Below are positions 12,020-21,569 of a stretch of 64,000 nucleotides of DNA, in pieces. Each line of letters begins with the position of its first letter. Positions within the stretch are counted from its first letter, which is position 1. Made by a program: the position numbers and the translations under genes. This DNA is from a virus. Where the stretch lies: the IMG/VR virus record IMGVR_UViG_3300042691_020142, positions 1 through 64,000 of that record; one strand, given 5' to 3'. Below the pieces are notes generated by a model. That model saw only the letters and a list, made by a program, of their open reading frames with translations, had not been told where the DNA came from and searched no databases.

Positions 12020-12052
12020 ATGATTATTCTATATGTAAAATATGTAAATTTC

Positions 12053-12060
12053 AATAAATA
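12053..12060 (+). promoter_or_regulatory. Late-promoter-like AATAAATA
   Basis: AATAAATA ends 6 bases before ATG 12067, in the divergent gap 12020-12066. No comparable element was found for the minus-strand gene leaving the same gap. Confidence 0.5.
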
Positions 12061-12066
12061 TTCTTG

Positions 12067-12333
12067 ATGGCAACAAATATTAAAATTTTCAATTCTTATA
12101 TAAAAGGAACGAAAACTATAAAAGGATACTTTCCTATATACACACCAGACAACGAAAAAGATTGTAACATAGAAGAAGAAATAAGCTATCAAAAATCTAA
12201 CATACAAGAATTATTAGAAGAAAATACAGGAAACGCTCTAATAACTCAGGAAAGCGACGAATTAAACGTTATATTGTTATTAGTAAACGTAAATGTGAAT
12301 TCGTCAAATGTTACATATTACATACAAATTTAA
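12067..12333 (+). CDS. Small protein upstream of a fibre gene, unknown function
   Basis: An 88-residue protein. I start at ATG 12067 (MATNIKIFNS); a TTG one codon upstream is less likely. The sequence alternates beta-like segments (IKIFNSYIKGTKTIKGYFPIY, then VILLLVNVNVNSSNVTYYIQI at the C-terminus) with an acidic helix in the middle (about 35-58). The beta-rich ends and the late-promoter-like elements on both sides suggest a small virion component or assembly partner of the following fibre-type protein. Not recognised. Confidence 0.62.
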   Translation: MATNIKIFNSYIKGTKTIKGYFPIYTPDNEKDCNIEEEISYQKSNIQELLEENTGNALITQESDELNVILLLVNVNVNSSNVTYYIQI

Positions 12334-12339
12334 TAAATA
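12332..12339 (+). promoter_or_regulatory. Late-promoter-like AATAAATA
   Basis: AATAAATA begins inside the stop codon of the 12067-12333 gene and ends 5 bases before ATG 12345 of the fibre-type gene. Confidence 0.5.
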
Positions 12340-12344
12340 ATACT

Positions 12345-13175
12345 ATGGCAACCCAAGGAATAAAAGTAACAGATTTACCGGAAATAACAGAAATACCTTC
12401 TGATGGTTATATGTTTTTAACCACTTCAAATTCTACTAATAAAATTAAAACATCAAGTTTTTTTAGAACCTTTAGTGCTGTAAAGGGAGGGATAAATTTA
12501 GGTTCTGGTTTATCTTTATATAATAATTATCAAAATCAAAATTTATATTTTAATACTTTGACTGCTGTTGATGGATTATCAGCAACAAACACAAATAATA
12601 CAATTACTTTAAGATTACAAGACAACTCCATATCGACAAATAAATATCAAAATTCATCGATAACAGGACCAAAAATAAAAGATAATACAATAACAGGATA
12701 TAAGCTAAATGATTTTGGTAAAGACTTTTCTTCATCGGCAACTAAAACAGATATTCAAGTAATACCTAAAAATATTTTTAATTTTGTAACTAATTTAAGT
12801 GCTACTATATTATGCCCAACAAGTTCTGCTAAAGTTATGATAAATGGGTTTTTATCTATAAATTCTCAAGATGCTGCAATTAATATATATAGAAAAACAA
12901 CAAATCAAAGTAATTTTTCTGTAATATCTCCATTATCATCAATTCCGTCTGGTTACGCATCTTGTATGTTTGATGGTGGTTCTACAGATTTAAATAACCC
13001 TAAAATTGTACCACTTTCGTTTTTAGATACTCCAAATTATTCCGGAATTATAACATATGTAGTTGGAGTTTCTTCTATGAATGCTGGAGAATCTTACATA
13101 AATAGATCGTTTAATGCTTTAGCCCAAAACAAAACAGTATCAGTATCGCACATAAACGCATTAGTTTTACCTTAA
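12345..13175 (+). CDS. Short tail-fibre-type virion protein
   Basis: A 276-residue protein. The N-terminus KVTDLPEITEIPSDGYMFLT, followed by a segment with NKIKTSSFF (about 7-40), matches the docking motif found at the start of other fibres in this window. Residues 85-120 form short repeats with SISTNKYQNSSITGPKIKDN, typical of fibre shafts. The C-terminal 140 residues are beta-rich with VMINGFLSIN and YVVGVSSMNAGESYINRSF, resembling a knob domain. It is followed after 2 bases by the giant VWA protein gene, so the two are probably co-expressed. Confidence 0.75.
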   Translation: MATQGIKVTDLPEITEIPSDGYMFLTTSNSTNKIKTSSFFRTFSAVKGGINLGSGLSLYNNYQNQNLYFNTLTAVDGLSATNTNNTITLRLQDNSISTNKYQNSSITGPKIKDNTITGYKLNDFGKDFSSSATKTDIQVIPKNIFNFVTNLSATILCPTSSAKVMINGFLSINSQDAAINIYRKTTNQSNFSVISPLSSIPSGYASCMFDGGSTDLNNPKIVPLSFLDTPNYSGIITYVVGVSSMNAGESYINRSFNALAQNKTVSVSHINALVLP

Positions 13176-13177
13176 AA

Positions 13178-16100
13178 ATGAACAGTGATATAGAAAATAA
13201 AAAACCACTAGATTATAACAAGTGGTTATCTTATCAAAACACTTTATTGCCAGAAAAGCAACAGAGCGAGTATTTAAATTATTTAAAAAAATGGTATTTA
13301 GAAAAATCAAAAGTAAATTCTGAAATTAAAAAAACTTTTAAACAACAATATATAGAATTATTAAAAGATTTAAGTTTTTTATTTGGTAGTACAGAATTTG
13401 ATTCTTTTTTATCTCAATTAGATACGTCAAATGATGAAGAATTGATATTTACTATTCCTTTCTTTGCAAAAAAATTAAAACAAGTAGCTATAGTATTTTC
13501 AAAGAAAAGAGAATCTGTAAAACAAGCAAAATTAAAATATAACTTAATAGGATCCAATTCTGGTCTTGAAAAAATGTTATATGAATACATTTTAAAAGGA
13601 TTTACAAAAACAGAAAATAATATATCACAAGTTCCTGCTTCTAAATTTTCAAGTTATTTTCCAGAGCTTTCTTCTGTCAAAAATAAATTCTATATAGAAA
13701 TAGAAGAATTACACGATAAAAATTCTTATTTAGGTTCGGATAGTAGTGTTCCATTAGAAAGTTATGTTGAGGTTGAAAGAATATCAGAAAAAATATTTTC
13801 AAAACAATTTGAGGATCTTACTGATGAAGAAATTTTAAAACTATTATCTACTAGATATCTAACAAAAATATCTAATTCTTTTTTATCTAATACATTTGTT
13901 AATTTTTTAAACAACGATGTACCAAATTTAACATCCGAAGATTTATTCAATCAAAGCGTTTTAAATATATATAATCAAATAGAAGCATCTAAAAGGTACA
14001 TGAGTCAACCGTTATATGGATTGACTGCCATAAAGTTAAAAGATTTAGACGTTTTTGATAACTATCTAACTTTAGATTTTAATAGTGGAAATAACTGGTT
14101 TTATTGGCCAAGTGGTTCTCAAATGCTGGACGACTCAAAGTTTAATAACATATACTCTGAAATACCCATAAACGAATCTAGTTTTGTTACTTCTGGAGCT
14201 ACTGCTGGAGATGATTATACTAATTCAGATTTAATTTTTACTGATAAAAATGGAGTTGTTGAGGGAGCATGGCTTAGAGGAGAGCATAAGACAGATCCAG
14301 AAAAGATTAAAATGACTTTGACGGTCAAAACAGGCGAGAAAAAAGAATTTATTTTTCCATATCCGGGTATAGATTTTTCAAATAAAACAAATGGTTTTTT
14401 AGGATATTTAGTTGACGATACTGATAATAATTTGTTAAACATTTTAGAACCAAAAATTAGAGAAAAAATATTATCAGATTATTTTACATCATCTTTACCA
14501 ACTTCATCTTGTGATCCAATTTATATAAATAATACTTCTTTGGTGGAATATGGTTCTCACGCGGATACCTTTTCTGATACTGCTGACAATATCATAAAAA
14601 AACCAAAGGATTATTTTACTTCATCAATATATTCAGAAGGACAGCAGGGAGAAATAGAACAAGCATATTTATATAAATTTGATAAAACCGACTTGCCGAT
14701 TAAAACAGGATTAAATCAAATATATTGGCCTTTACAAACATTTGAAGATGAAAATAATATTAGTTTAACTGTAAATAATAAATTTTGTCTTCCCGTATAT
14801 TTAAGAGATTTTGACATATCAAAATCAATGGTAGGTGCTATCGCTGGATTAAATTTCTCAACTGCGGATGTTATATACAAATATAACACCAGAAACTCAG
14901 ACCCAACAGAAGCAGCTTGGCTTGGATCTCCATCAATATCAAGATTAGATATGATGGCAAATTCAAAAACTATATACGATTTCGATGCTGTAAATTGTGC
15001 TCAGTATATAGATGGTCCGATACAGGCTTCTTTATCCATGATGGTTAAACCATCTGAAAAAATATCATTTGTGTGGATGGATGAAGATACATATGCCGAT
15101 GAAGTATTTAAATTTTTTGAACATAGTCCATCTTGTCCATATTTAAAAAATTTCCCACACAATTATTATAACGATCAAGATTACCAAAACAATCAACCTA
15201 TTAATGATTTAAAACATTGGCAAAAATGTAATTGTAAATCTGTAAATTACTCTCCTATTGGTCACAGTGGAGATAATGTATTTGATTATAATGGAATGGC
15301 GGATTACTTGTTTGCAGATCCAGATGGATTAGGGGTGGATTTTGCTTTAAACAGTTGGGTTGATACTAGAGGTTATACAGCATTTGAAAGTCCTCAATTT
15401 TCATATTATAAATTAGATGGAAGCAACAAATCAGATACAAATGTAGGGTGGGGTACTGGAGAATGGAAAACTGGAAATGGTAAAAAAATGGTTTTAAAAA
15501 CCGGAAGAAGATATACATATTACAGAACTCCATTAAGAACAATAACCGGAGAAACTCCTTATTTTGTAGTTAAATATTCTTACAAGAATATAACTGGTTT
15601 ATTAGGACCGACAGATGGGTTTGATTTGGTTATAATAATTGATAATAGTAGAAGTCAATCTTTAACATTGCAAAACACTAAAGATGCTGTTATTAAAATA
15701 GTTGATAAACTATTAACTAATAATTCTAACATACAAATAGGTTTAGTTGAATTTAATTCAGTAGCAAATAGATTGTCTTTCCTATCAAACCAGAAAGATG
15801 CTCTTAAACTTTTTGTAAGTCAACTTCAAACCCCTACAGATCCAGATCTTTATAATACAAATATATTAGGAGCCTTTACGTTGGCTGAAACTTTACTGAC
15901 AACAAAAATAGAAAACACATCTAGTGATGAATTTTCGGGTGTTAAAAATTTATGTTCTAAATTGAATTTTTATATTTTAGATTTAGCAACCGGAAATAAC
16001 ATTTTAAATGCTCCTCAAACAAATAAGCCAAAGAAAATATTGATATTTAGTGATGGCGTTGAAAACACTATTCAAATTGATAGCATTTTGAGTACCTCAG

Positions 16101-19100
16101 ATTTAGCTAAAATTCAAATTCCATTTGAAGAAATAGAAATTAAAAATTTAACAAATCAAATTTCAGAATTAAATATAAATTTAAGTTCAGTTCTTCAAGA
16201 AAAGCAACAAATTTTAGAAGAAGAAACTAATAGTTTAAATGAACTATTAACCCAAAAAAATAAATTGGAAGAAGATAAAAATGAACTTTTATCTAAAAAA
16301 TCAATATACGAAAAAGAACAAAGAAATTTAAACATACCAACAAATGAAAAAGTTTTAAATCTTAAAAGTCAATTAAATTCTTATAATTCTCAAATAAATT
16401 CATATAATTCAAATTTAAATACAAATAAAACTGAATTAAACTCTTTATTAACTACGTATAATAATTTAAAACCAAAAAAACGTAATAAAGCAGTTTCTTT
16501 AAAAAAGAAAATAGATTATTTACAAAATCAAGTAACTTCAATTACAAATACTTTAAATAATTTAAAAAATGCTTTGGTTCAAAAATCAAGTCAGTATAAT
16601 TACGAAAACACTTCATTTCAAAGTTCAACTAAAGTTTACAATCAACAAACCGGTGAAGTTAATTTGAATTTAAATAAAATAAATTCTCAAATAAATAACA
16701 TAGATAATATCTTATTAAATATACAATCAAAAATAACACAGGAAATAAATGACGATCCTTTAGATGAGATATTATCTCTTGATGTTTTATATGAAGATAT
16801 AAACACCAATAAAACAATATTAGAAAGAGTTTTATTAGTTGAACAAAAAAATTTAGAATCTAAAAAAAGAATAGTAGAATCAAATTCTAATAATTCTCAA
16901 ATATCAAATTTAGTTAATGGAACAAATTTATTATTAGATTTCATAAAAGATTTAAAAAAAGCTGTACAAATATATTCTGTAGATATTGGTTACAAATCAA
17001 TTGAAAGCGACATTATGGAAAAATTCGCATCTACATTTTCAATGTATTTCAATTTACAGAAATTCTTAAAAGATGGCGATGGAGACTTAAATTCTTTTAT
17101 TGATTATATCTCAATGAGAATAATTGGTTCTATGCCTGTAATACCAGTATGGTATAAAGCAGTGAGAGATGAATACGGAACATGGAATGCAAAATATGAC
17201 GACTATGGAAACTTAGAAGTAAGTGATATGCAGTTAAGACCCGGTGATTACATCAGTTATATTCATAAATCTTCTGTTTCTTATTTTAATAACGAAAACA
17301 TTCAAACAAATTTTTCAACTCCAACGTTATCATTTACTATAAATTCAAAATTAGATGGTTGGAGTTATGAAGCTAATCAATTTTCTCCAGATTACGTAGG
17401 TGAAGATTATGGAGCAAGACCATTCTGGGCTAAAGTTAATGTAAGACCTAATGAAACAGATAATTTTAGAAAAGATACCATATCTTTTGGCGGTAAAATA
17501 AAGTTTGTTGATGATTATCTACCTATACAACAACCAGACGTTTCCAGTTTATATTTTGAAAATGGAAATTTAATAGAATATGTAAGAAAAATACCAAAAG
17601 ATTTAATATGGAAACAAAATATAACTTTATATAATACAATAACTGGAAGTAGATGGAATAAATTGATTTTCTCAAAAACATTCTCAAATCTTAAAGATGT
17701 TTTATTTAAACAAGATTTGGATGGTGTTGTAACACCAAGTCCGGAAGCAAGTAATTTAGTTTTAGAAAGCTACAGTACATTTAAACCAGCTTATTATAAC
17801 TATTATGCTAGAAACGCATTTACTTACACTCAAGGATTGTTAAACAAAAATAGATGTTTGGAATCCTATGTTGTATACAATACAGCGGTTTTAATTGAAC
17901 CTTCAAACCCAACAGAATGCTTGGTTAATACATTTAATCCTTCAGTAGCTACAATGCCTCTTCCTTATAATATAGTTTCAGAAAAGGAAGTAAGTCATTA
18001 TTTCTTACCTGAGAATTTAGGAGCATCTTTTTATAGAGGAAAAGGATATAAGATGTCAATCGATAATGGTAAAATAAATTACTTTAAAGGATTGAGCGCG
18101 GAAAGTACATATTTTGATTTAGAAAAATACGGACCTAGACAAAGAGGACTAACCAAAAAAGACCAATTATCATTAGCTAAAATTGATGAGATAGATAATA
18201 GTTGGATGAATGAACCATATAGTAGTGCTGAAAAAGCTGGAGTTATGATAAACGTACCAGAAAATCAAAAAATGACTCCTTACCAATCCACATACGAATT
18301 AAAAAATAAAAACGATTATGGATTATCTAGACAGAATGATCAATTTGAATTCTGGAATCCAAAAAATCCTCCAATTTGGAATGGTACATCAGAACATCCA
18401 TTAACATTTAGAAAAGAATTACTATTAAATTCTTTCGTAAAAAGAAAAAACGAATTGTTAGTCGGTAAAGGTAAGCTTCAAAATTGGAGAAACGATATTT
18501 TCGGTAATGATTATGGTTTATATAAACCTAAAAAACCAAATGATATAGATGGAATGAATATCTGGTTTTCAGCCAGAACAGGATCAATATATCAAAACGC
18601 AACGTCGTCATTAGAATATGATATAATTTCACAAGATGGAGATTTGGTTAAATTATGGAAAGACGGATCTAAAAAACAAAGAGATTTAATTAGATATTTT
18701 GGAAGACCTACATTTAAACAAACTTCTGATCATCAAAATTCATCAATATTATTTAATAATAATGAAGCTTTAGATGTAATGAAAAATACATATGAAATAA
18801 ATCATAGTACTTTAACATTATTTGTTTTAGCTAGATTTAATGGTTTCGTAGACGAAAAGACAAACGTCATGCTTTCTTTCGGAGATGTTTTAAGTGATAA
18901 TTTACAAAAAACTTTAGATGATGCAGCTTTAGCTATAGCATTAAAAGAAAATAGAAAATTATCATTTGTTTTTGGTAATATTTCATTACCACAAAACAGT
19001 TCAATAAAATTAGAAAATGATGATTTTGATGTTGATGTTACTAAATTTCACTTGTATGAATTAGTATTTGATTCTTCTATGTGTTATTCATATATAGACG

Positions 19101-19306
19101 GAAATTTATTTTCTAAATCCGAATCTCCATTGCAAGAAGATAGAATATATGCAACAAAAGGATTGTGGGCTGGTTCCTATATTTTAGGATCTCTCGCATC
19201 TAGATGCGAAATATCAGAAATAATTTTATATAATAAGAAATTCTCTAATAGAGAAAAAGATGATATGTATTCTTACATAAGATCGAATTATAAAAATATA
19301 TTATAA
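13178..19306 (+). CDS. Giant virion protein with interrupted VWA domain and C-terminal LamG-like domain
   Basis: A 2042-residue protein. The first 800 residues start with charged helices and continue into beta-rich segments with no domain I recognise. A von Willebrand A domain begins near 814: the strand FDLVIIIDNSRSQS carries a DXSXS metal site at about 821-825, and KKILIFSDGVEN near 948-959 fits the core Asp strand. Before the last VWA strand (VQIYSVDIGYKS, about 1265-1276) there is an insertion of some 250 residues (about 985-1240) rich in N, L, K and E that reads as long coiled coils. The last 250 residues look like a LamG/concanavalin-like domain (NIWFSARTGS; YELVFDSSMCYSYIDG). Metal-dependent adhesion is the usual VWA role. 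Its stop overlaps the convergent gene by 6 bases. Confidence 0.85.
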   Translation: MNSDIENKKPLDYNKWLSYQNTLLPEKQQSEYLNYLKKWYLEKSKVNSEIKKTFKQQYIELLKDLSFLFGSTEFDSFLSQLDTSNDEELIFTIPFFAKKLKQVAIVFSKKRESVKQAKLKYNLIGSNSGLEKMLYEYILKGFTKTENNISQVPASKFSSYFPELSSVKNKFYIEIEELHDKNSYLGSDSSVPLESYVEVERISEKIFSKQFEDLTDEEILKLLSTRYLTKISNSFLSNTFVNFLNNDVPNLTSEDLFNQSVLNIYNQIEASKRYMSQPLYGLTAIKLKDLDVFDNYLTLDFNSGNNWFYWPSGSQMLDDSKFNNIYSEIPINESSFVTSGATAGDDYTNSDLIFTDKNGVVEGAWLRGEHKTDPEKIKMTLTVKTGEKKEFIFPYPGIDFSNKTNGFLGYLVDDTDNNLLNILEPKIREKILSDYFTSSLPTSSCDPIYINNTSLVEYGSHADTFSDTADNIIKKPKDYFTSSIYSEGQQGEIEQAYLYKFDKTDLPIKTGLNQIYWPLQTFEDENNISLTVNNKFCLPVYLRDFDISKSMVGAIAGLNFSTADVIYKYNTRNSDPTEAAWLGSPSISRLDMMANSKTIYDFDAVNCAQYIDGPIQASLSMMVKPSEKISFVWMDEDTYADEVFKFFEHSPSCPYLKNFPHNYYNDQDYQNNQPINDLKHWQKCNCKSVNYSPIGHSGDNVFDYNGMADYLFADPDGLGVDFALNSWVDTRGYTAFESPQFSYYKLDGSNKSDTNVGWGTGEWKTGNGKKMVLKTGRRYTYYRTPLRTITGETPYFVVKYSYKNITGLLGPTDGFDLVIIIDNSRSQSLTLQNTKDAVIKIVDKLLTNNSNIQIGLVEFNSVANRLSFLSNQKDALKLFVSQLQTPTDPDLYNTNILGAFTLAETLLTTKIENTSSDEFSGVKNLCSKLNFYILDLATGNNILNAPQTNKPKKILIFSDGVENTIQIDSILSTSDLAKIQIPFEEIEIKNLTNQISELNINLSSVLQEKQQILEEETNSLNELLTQKNKLEEDKNELLSKKSIYEKEQRNLNIPTNEKVLNLKSQLNSYNSQINSYNSNLNTNKTELNSLLTTYNNLKPKKRNKAVSLKKKIDYLQNQVTSITNTLNNLKNALVQKSSQYNYENTSFQSSTKVYNQQTGEVNLNLNKINSQINNIDNILLNIQSKITQEINDDPLDEILSLDVLYEDINTNKTILERVLLVEQKNLESKKRIVESNSNNSQISNLVNGTNLLLDFIKDLKKAVQIYSVDIGYKSIESDIMEKFASTFSMYFNLQKFLKDGDGDLNSFIDYISMRIIGSMPVIPVWYKAVRDEYGTWNAKYDDYGNLEVSDMQLRPGDYISYIHKSSVSYFNNENIQTNFSTPTLSFTINSKLDGWSYEANQFSPDYVGEDYGARPFWAKVNVRPNETDNFRKDTISFGGKIKFVDDYLPIQQPDVSSLYFENGNLIEYVRKIPKDLIWKQNITLYNTITGSRWNKLIFSKTFSNLKDVLFKQDLDGVVTPSPEASNLVLESYSTFKPAYYNYYARNAFTYTQGLLNKNRCLESYVVYNTAVLIEPSNPTECLVNTFNPSVATMPLPYNIVSEKEVSHYFLPENLGASFYRGKGYKMSIDNGKINYFKGLSAESTYFDLEKYGPRQRGLTKKDQLSLAKIDEIDNSWMNEPYSSAEKAGVMINVPENQKMTPYQSTYELKNKNDYGLSRQNDQFEFWNPKNPPIWNGTSEHPLTFRKELLLNSFVKRKNELLVGKGKLQNWRNDIFGNDYGLYKPKKPNDIDGMNIWFSARTGSIYQNATSSLEYDIISQDGDLVKLWKDGSKKQRDLIRYFGRPTFKQTSDHQNSSILFNNNEALDVMKNTYEINHSTLTLFVLARFNGFVDEKTNVMLSFGDVLSDNLQKTLDDAALAIALKENRKLSFVFGNISLPQNSSIKLENDDFDVDVTKFHLYELVFDSSMCYSYIDGNLFSKSESPLQEDRIYATKGLWAGSYILGSLASRCEISEIILYNKKFSNREKDDMYSYIRSNYKNIL

Positions 19307-19747
19307 TTTAATCATCTCTATTAGGTATAAAGATTTATTTAAATTTGAAATTACTTCCTCTGCCGTATTGTTTATTCCAGATTTAATAGATGATGTGTAA
19401 TTTTTAAAGTCTTGGCTTGTTAATATTCCCTTAAATCCGGAAACCATGACTATAAAATTTTTAGCTATTGTTTCATCATTACATAAAACAGATTCATCAA
19501 AAAGATTTAAATTGTTTTGATTGAACGGAACATTAACTTTTTCTACATTAGAAACTCCAATTATTTCCTCTTGCAGTTTATCAAATAAATCGGATAAAGT
19601 AGAATACGTGTCTCCTAAAATCTCATGTAGATTTATATTTAAAGTATACCAATGTAATAGTTTTACATTAGATAAAAAATTATTCAAATAACATGCAAAT
19701 TGCATTGTATTATTGCTAGATTGTACTTTTATAATTTCTATTTCCAT
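19301..19747 (-). CDS. Ferritin/Dps-like small phage protein (DUF5856-like)
   Basis: A 148-residue, mostly helical protein. Residues about 27-62 contain LLHWYTLNINLHEILGD, then LFDKLQEEIIG. The H-W spacing, second His and later D/E-E pair resemble the first two helices of Dps/ferritin-like proteins (LHW, H, D-E-E) and the small phage family DUF5856. The metal ligands of the second half are not clearly present, so ferroxidase activity is doubtful. It overlaps the preceding minus gene by 10 bases at the end of a virion operon; its stop meets the convergent giant gene. Confidence 0.5.
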   Translation of the reverse strand: MEIEIIKVQSSNNTMQFACYLNNFLSNVKLLHWYTLNINLHEILGDTYSTLSDLFDKLQEEIIGVSNVEKVNVPFNQNNLNLFDESVLCNDETIAKNFIVMVSGFKGILTSQDFKNYTSSIKSGINNTAEEVISNLNKSLYLIEMIKL

Positions 19748-20082
19748 ATGTTTAATATATCGTTTGACATTTCTTTAAAAGAAATATCATAAAGGTTTTT
19801 ATCTTTACTCAACAAACTTAGTTGTTTAATTATATTTATCAACTGAATTTGTGTGGAGTATTTTTCTGTTATTTTTTCTATCTTATCTTCTAAAGTTTTT
19901 ACATATGTTATATCTTTAATTTCTATAAATTTTCCATCGTTATAATTTCCATGCCATGTGTATTTTGTGAAATCTTTATACTGATCAGGAACTTCTATAG
20001 TTTTAAAAAAACTTTTAGTTTGATCTGGTATATTATCTCCAAAACCAATAAATTTATTTTCTAAATTAAATAAAGCAAACAT
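19738..20082 (-). CDS. Small protein, tail-fibre-assembly-like, unknown
   Basis: A 114-residue protein. The N-terminal 55 residues, with FALFNLENKFIGFGDNIPD and YTWHGNYNDGKFIEI, resemble the beginning of small tail fibre assembly chaperones. Residues 60-85 form a charged coiled-coil-like helix (KTLEDKIEKITEKYSTQI). It sits between a virion paralogue and the ferritin-like gene, overlapping the latter by 10 bases and following the former after 1 base. The chaperone idea is inference from layout only. Confidence 0.6.
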   Translation of the reverse strand: MFALFNLENKFIGFGDNIPDQTKSFFKTIEVPDQYKDFTKYTWHGNYNDGKFIEIKDITYVKTLEDKIEKITEKYSTQIQLINIIKQLSLLSKDKNLYDISFKEMSNDILNIWK

Positions 20083-20083
20083 A

Positions 20084-20764
20084 TTATGTATATGTATATC
20101 TTATAACATAACCCGGAGGTAATTCTGGTAAAACTCTAGTTAACGCCCAATCGTTTTTAGATATGTTGGAGAAACTAAATATGTTTATACCAGAAATCGA
20201 TATCGGAGCTTTTGTTAGAGTTACGTTCATATCTCTTTGTGTACTACTAAAGTTTTCTGGTGTTGCGTTTACCACAACTGAATTTTCCATTATCGGCTGA
20301 ATACTTGTATAATAATGTGCTATCACATGGGCTGTAGTAGCCAACATGAAATTTTGCGGTGGAAAATATTTATTTAAATAATTAAAACATGAAGAACACA
20401 ACGATTGAAAATCGGATTTCGTAAAAGATCCAATAAAAATAGAACTGTAAGTTCTTGATATATTTGTATTTAATTGAACACAAAACTGATGCTTGGTCCA
20501 ATATGAACTCATTGTTTGTACAGTAGCATCAACAAGTTTATACCTAAACATTTCTTTAGTGTTAAATTGATTATATGCTGTTGTTAATGTAGGTATGTAA
20601 GAAACATAATCATCAAAATATTTTTTATAGTTATCTTCTATATTAAAAAAAGTTGATGATAAATTACAAATTTTAGCATCTAAAATCATTGCGTTGTAAT
20701 TATGTTTTCCAACAGAATCTCCTACGCATTCATCTTTTTTTATTTCAAATGTAAAGGTTCTCAT
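20084..20764 (-). CDS. Virion-associated SSxW-family protein, short member
   Basis: A 226-residue protein, one of three tandem relatives. Its middle part (about 85-160) has MSSYWTKHQFCVQL and later NYLNKYFPPQNFML and ATTAHVIAHYY, matching in order the SSSWTRP, WLNENFP and FYVYINLYQL segments of its neighbours. It lacks their Cys-rich C-terminus and ends in PELPPGYVIRYTYT. ATG 20764 is preferred over an in-frame TTG six codons upstream. It is 1 base after the stop of the next relative. Position within fibre genes suggests a tail component; the exact function is unknown. Confidence 0.65.
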   Translation of the reverse strand: MRTFTFEIKKDECVGDSVGKHNYNAMILDAKICNLSSTFFNIEDNYKKYFDDYVSYIPTLTTAYNQFNTKEMFRYKLVDATVQTMSSYWTKHQFCVQLNTNISRTYSSIFIGSFTKSDFQSLCSSCFNYLNKYFPPQNFMLATTAHVIAHYYTSIQPIMENSVVVNATPENFSSTQRDMNVTLTKAPISISGINIFSFSNISKNDWALTRVLPELPPGYVIRYTYT

Positions 20765-20765
20765 A

Positions 20766-21569
20766 TTATATTTGCTTATCAAATTTCCAACTACAATCCG
20801 ATATTATAAATTTCAATCTTAATAAATCAGTTGTTTCGTATTCATCTATATAATTGTAATATAAATTTGCTTTGATATATGGTCTATATGTTTTTACACC
20901 AGTTTGATCAAAATTGCAAGTTACTTGTTGTGAAACTGTACATGATATAGAACCTCCGCAGTTGAAATCTCCATTATCACACCCAACAGTTCCTCCGAAA
21001 TACCTCACTACGCAGGGTCCAGACGCTATGGTGTCAGCTGTTTGACATAAGGTTGAATCTGATACTGTTGCTGGTTCGGACTCTCTATCTTTTCTAGTTT
21101 TTCCAGATATAGGAGATTCAAAAGAACTATTTGTTCTTCTAATAACATGTATTATACATTCTTGAGTCTGTAAATAACAAACTCCATTAGTACAATTATC
21201 GGATAAAACAGAAAAATTACTATTAACCCATTGTGTTATTGTTGTTATATAAGAACTATTTTGTTGTTGACTGATTGTTAATACGTGTGGATAATAAATT
21301 ATTAAAGGTTCTATCCAATTTGCACTATTTGTTTCTACTGTAGTGCTCATGCTTTTCCATTTATCTAAGGATGCTTGTGCTTTTGATATATTAGTTTTTA
21401 ACTCTAAAGAAGTGTTTTTATAATATTCAACAAACGGACTCCATAAATTATTAGCACTTAATTGTATTGAATTAGCCCATTCATCAAGATATAAATAATT
21501 GTTATTTATTGCTGATAACGCATCACCTATAGAATCTGAAGATGTTATTAATGTAAATGAATAGCTCAT
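20766..21569 (-). CDS. Virion-associated SSxW-family protein with Cys-rich C-terminus
   Basis: A 267-residue protein. The N-terminal 60 residues include NNNYLYLDEWANSIQLSAN. The shared segments SANWIEPLIIYYPHVL and QWVNSNFSVLSDN lie near 83-125. The C-terminal half (about 125-230) carries roughly a dozen cysteines, including TNGVC, GTVGCDNGDFNCGGSISC and VTCNFDQTG, suggesting a metal-bound or disulfide-stabilised tip. Its start overlaps the upstream relative's stop as ATGA. A structural role in the tail is likely from context only. Confidence 0.65.
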   Translation of the reverse strand: MSYSFTLITSSDSIGDALSAINNNYLYLDEWANSIQLSANNLWSPFVEYYKNTSLELKTNISKAQASLDKWKSMSTTVETNSANWIEPLIIYYPHVLTISQQQNSSYITTITQWVNSNFSVLSDNCTNGVCYLQTQECIIHVIRRTNSSFESPISGKTRKDRESEPATVSDSTLCQTADTIASGPCVVRYFGGTVGCDNGDFNCGGSISCTVSQQVTCNFDQTGVKTYRPYIKANLYYNYIDEYETTDLLRLKFIISDCSWKFDKQI

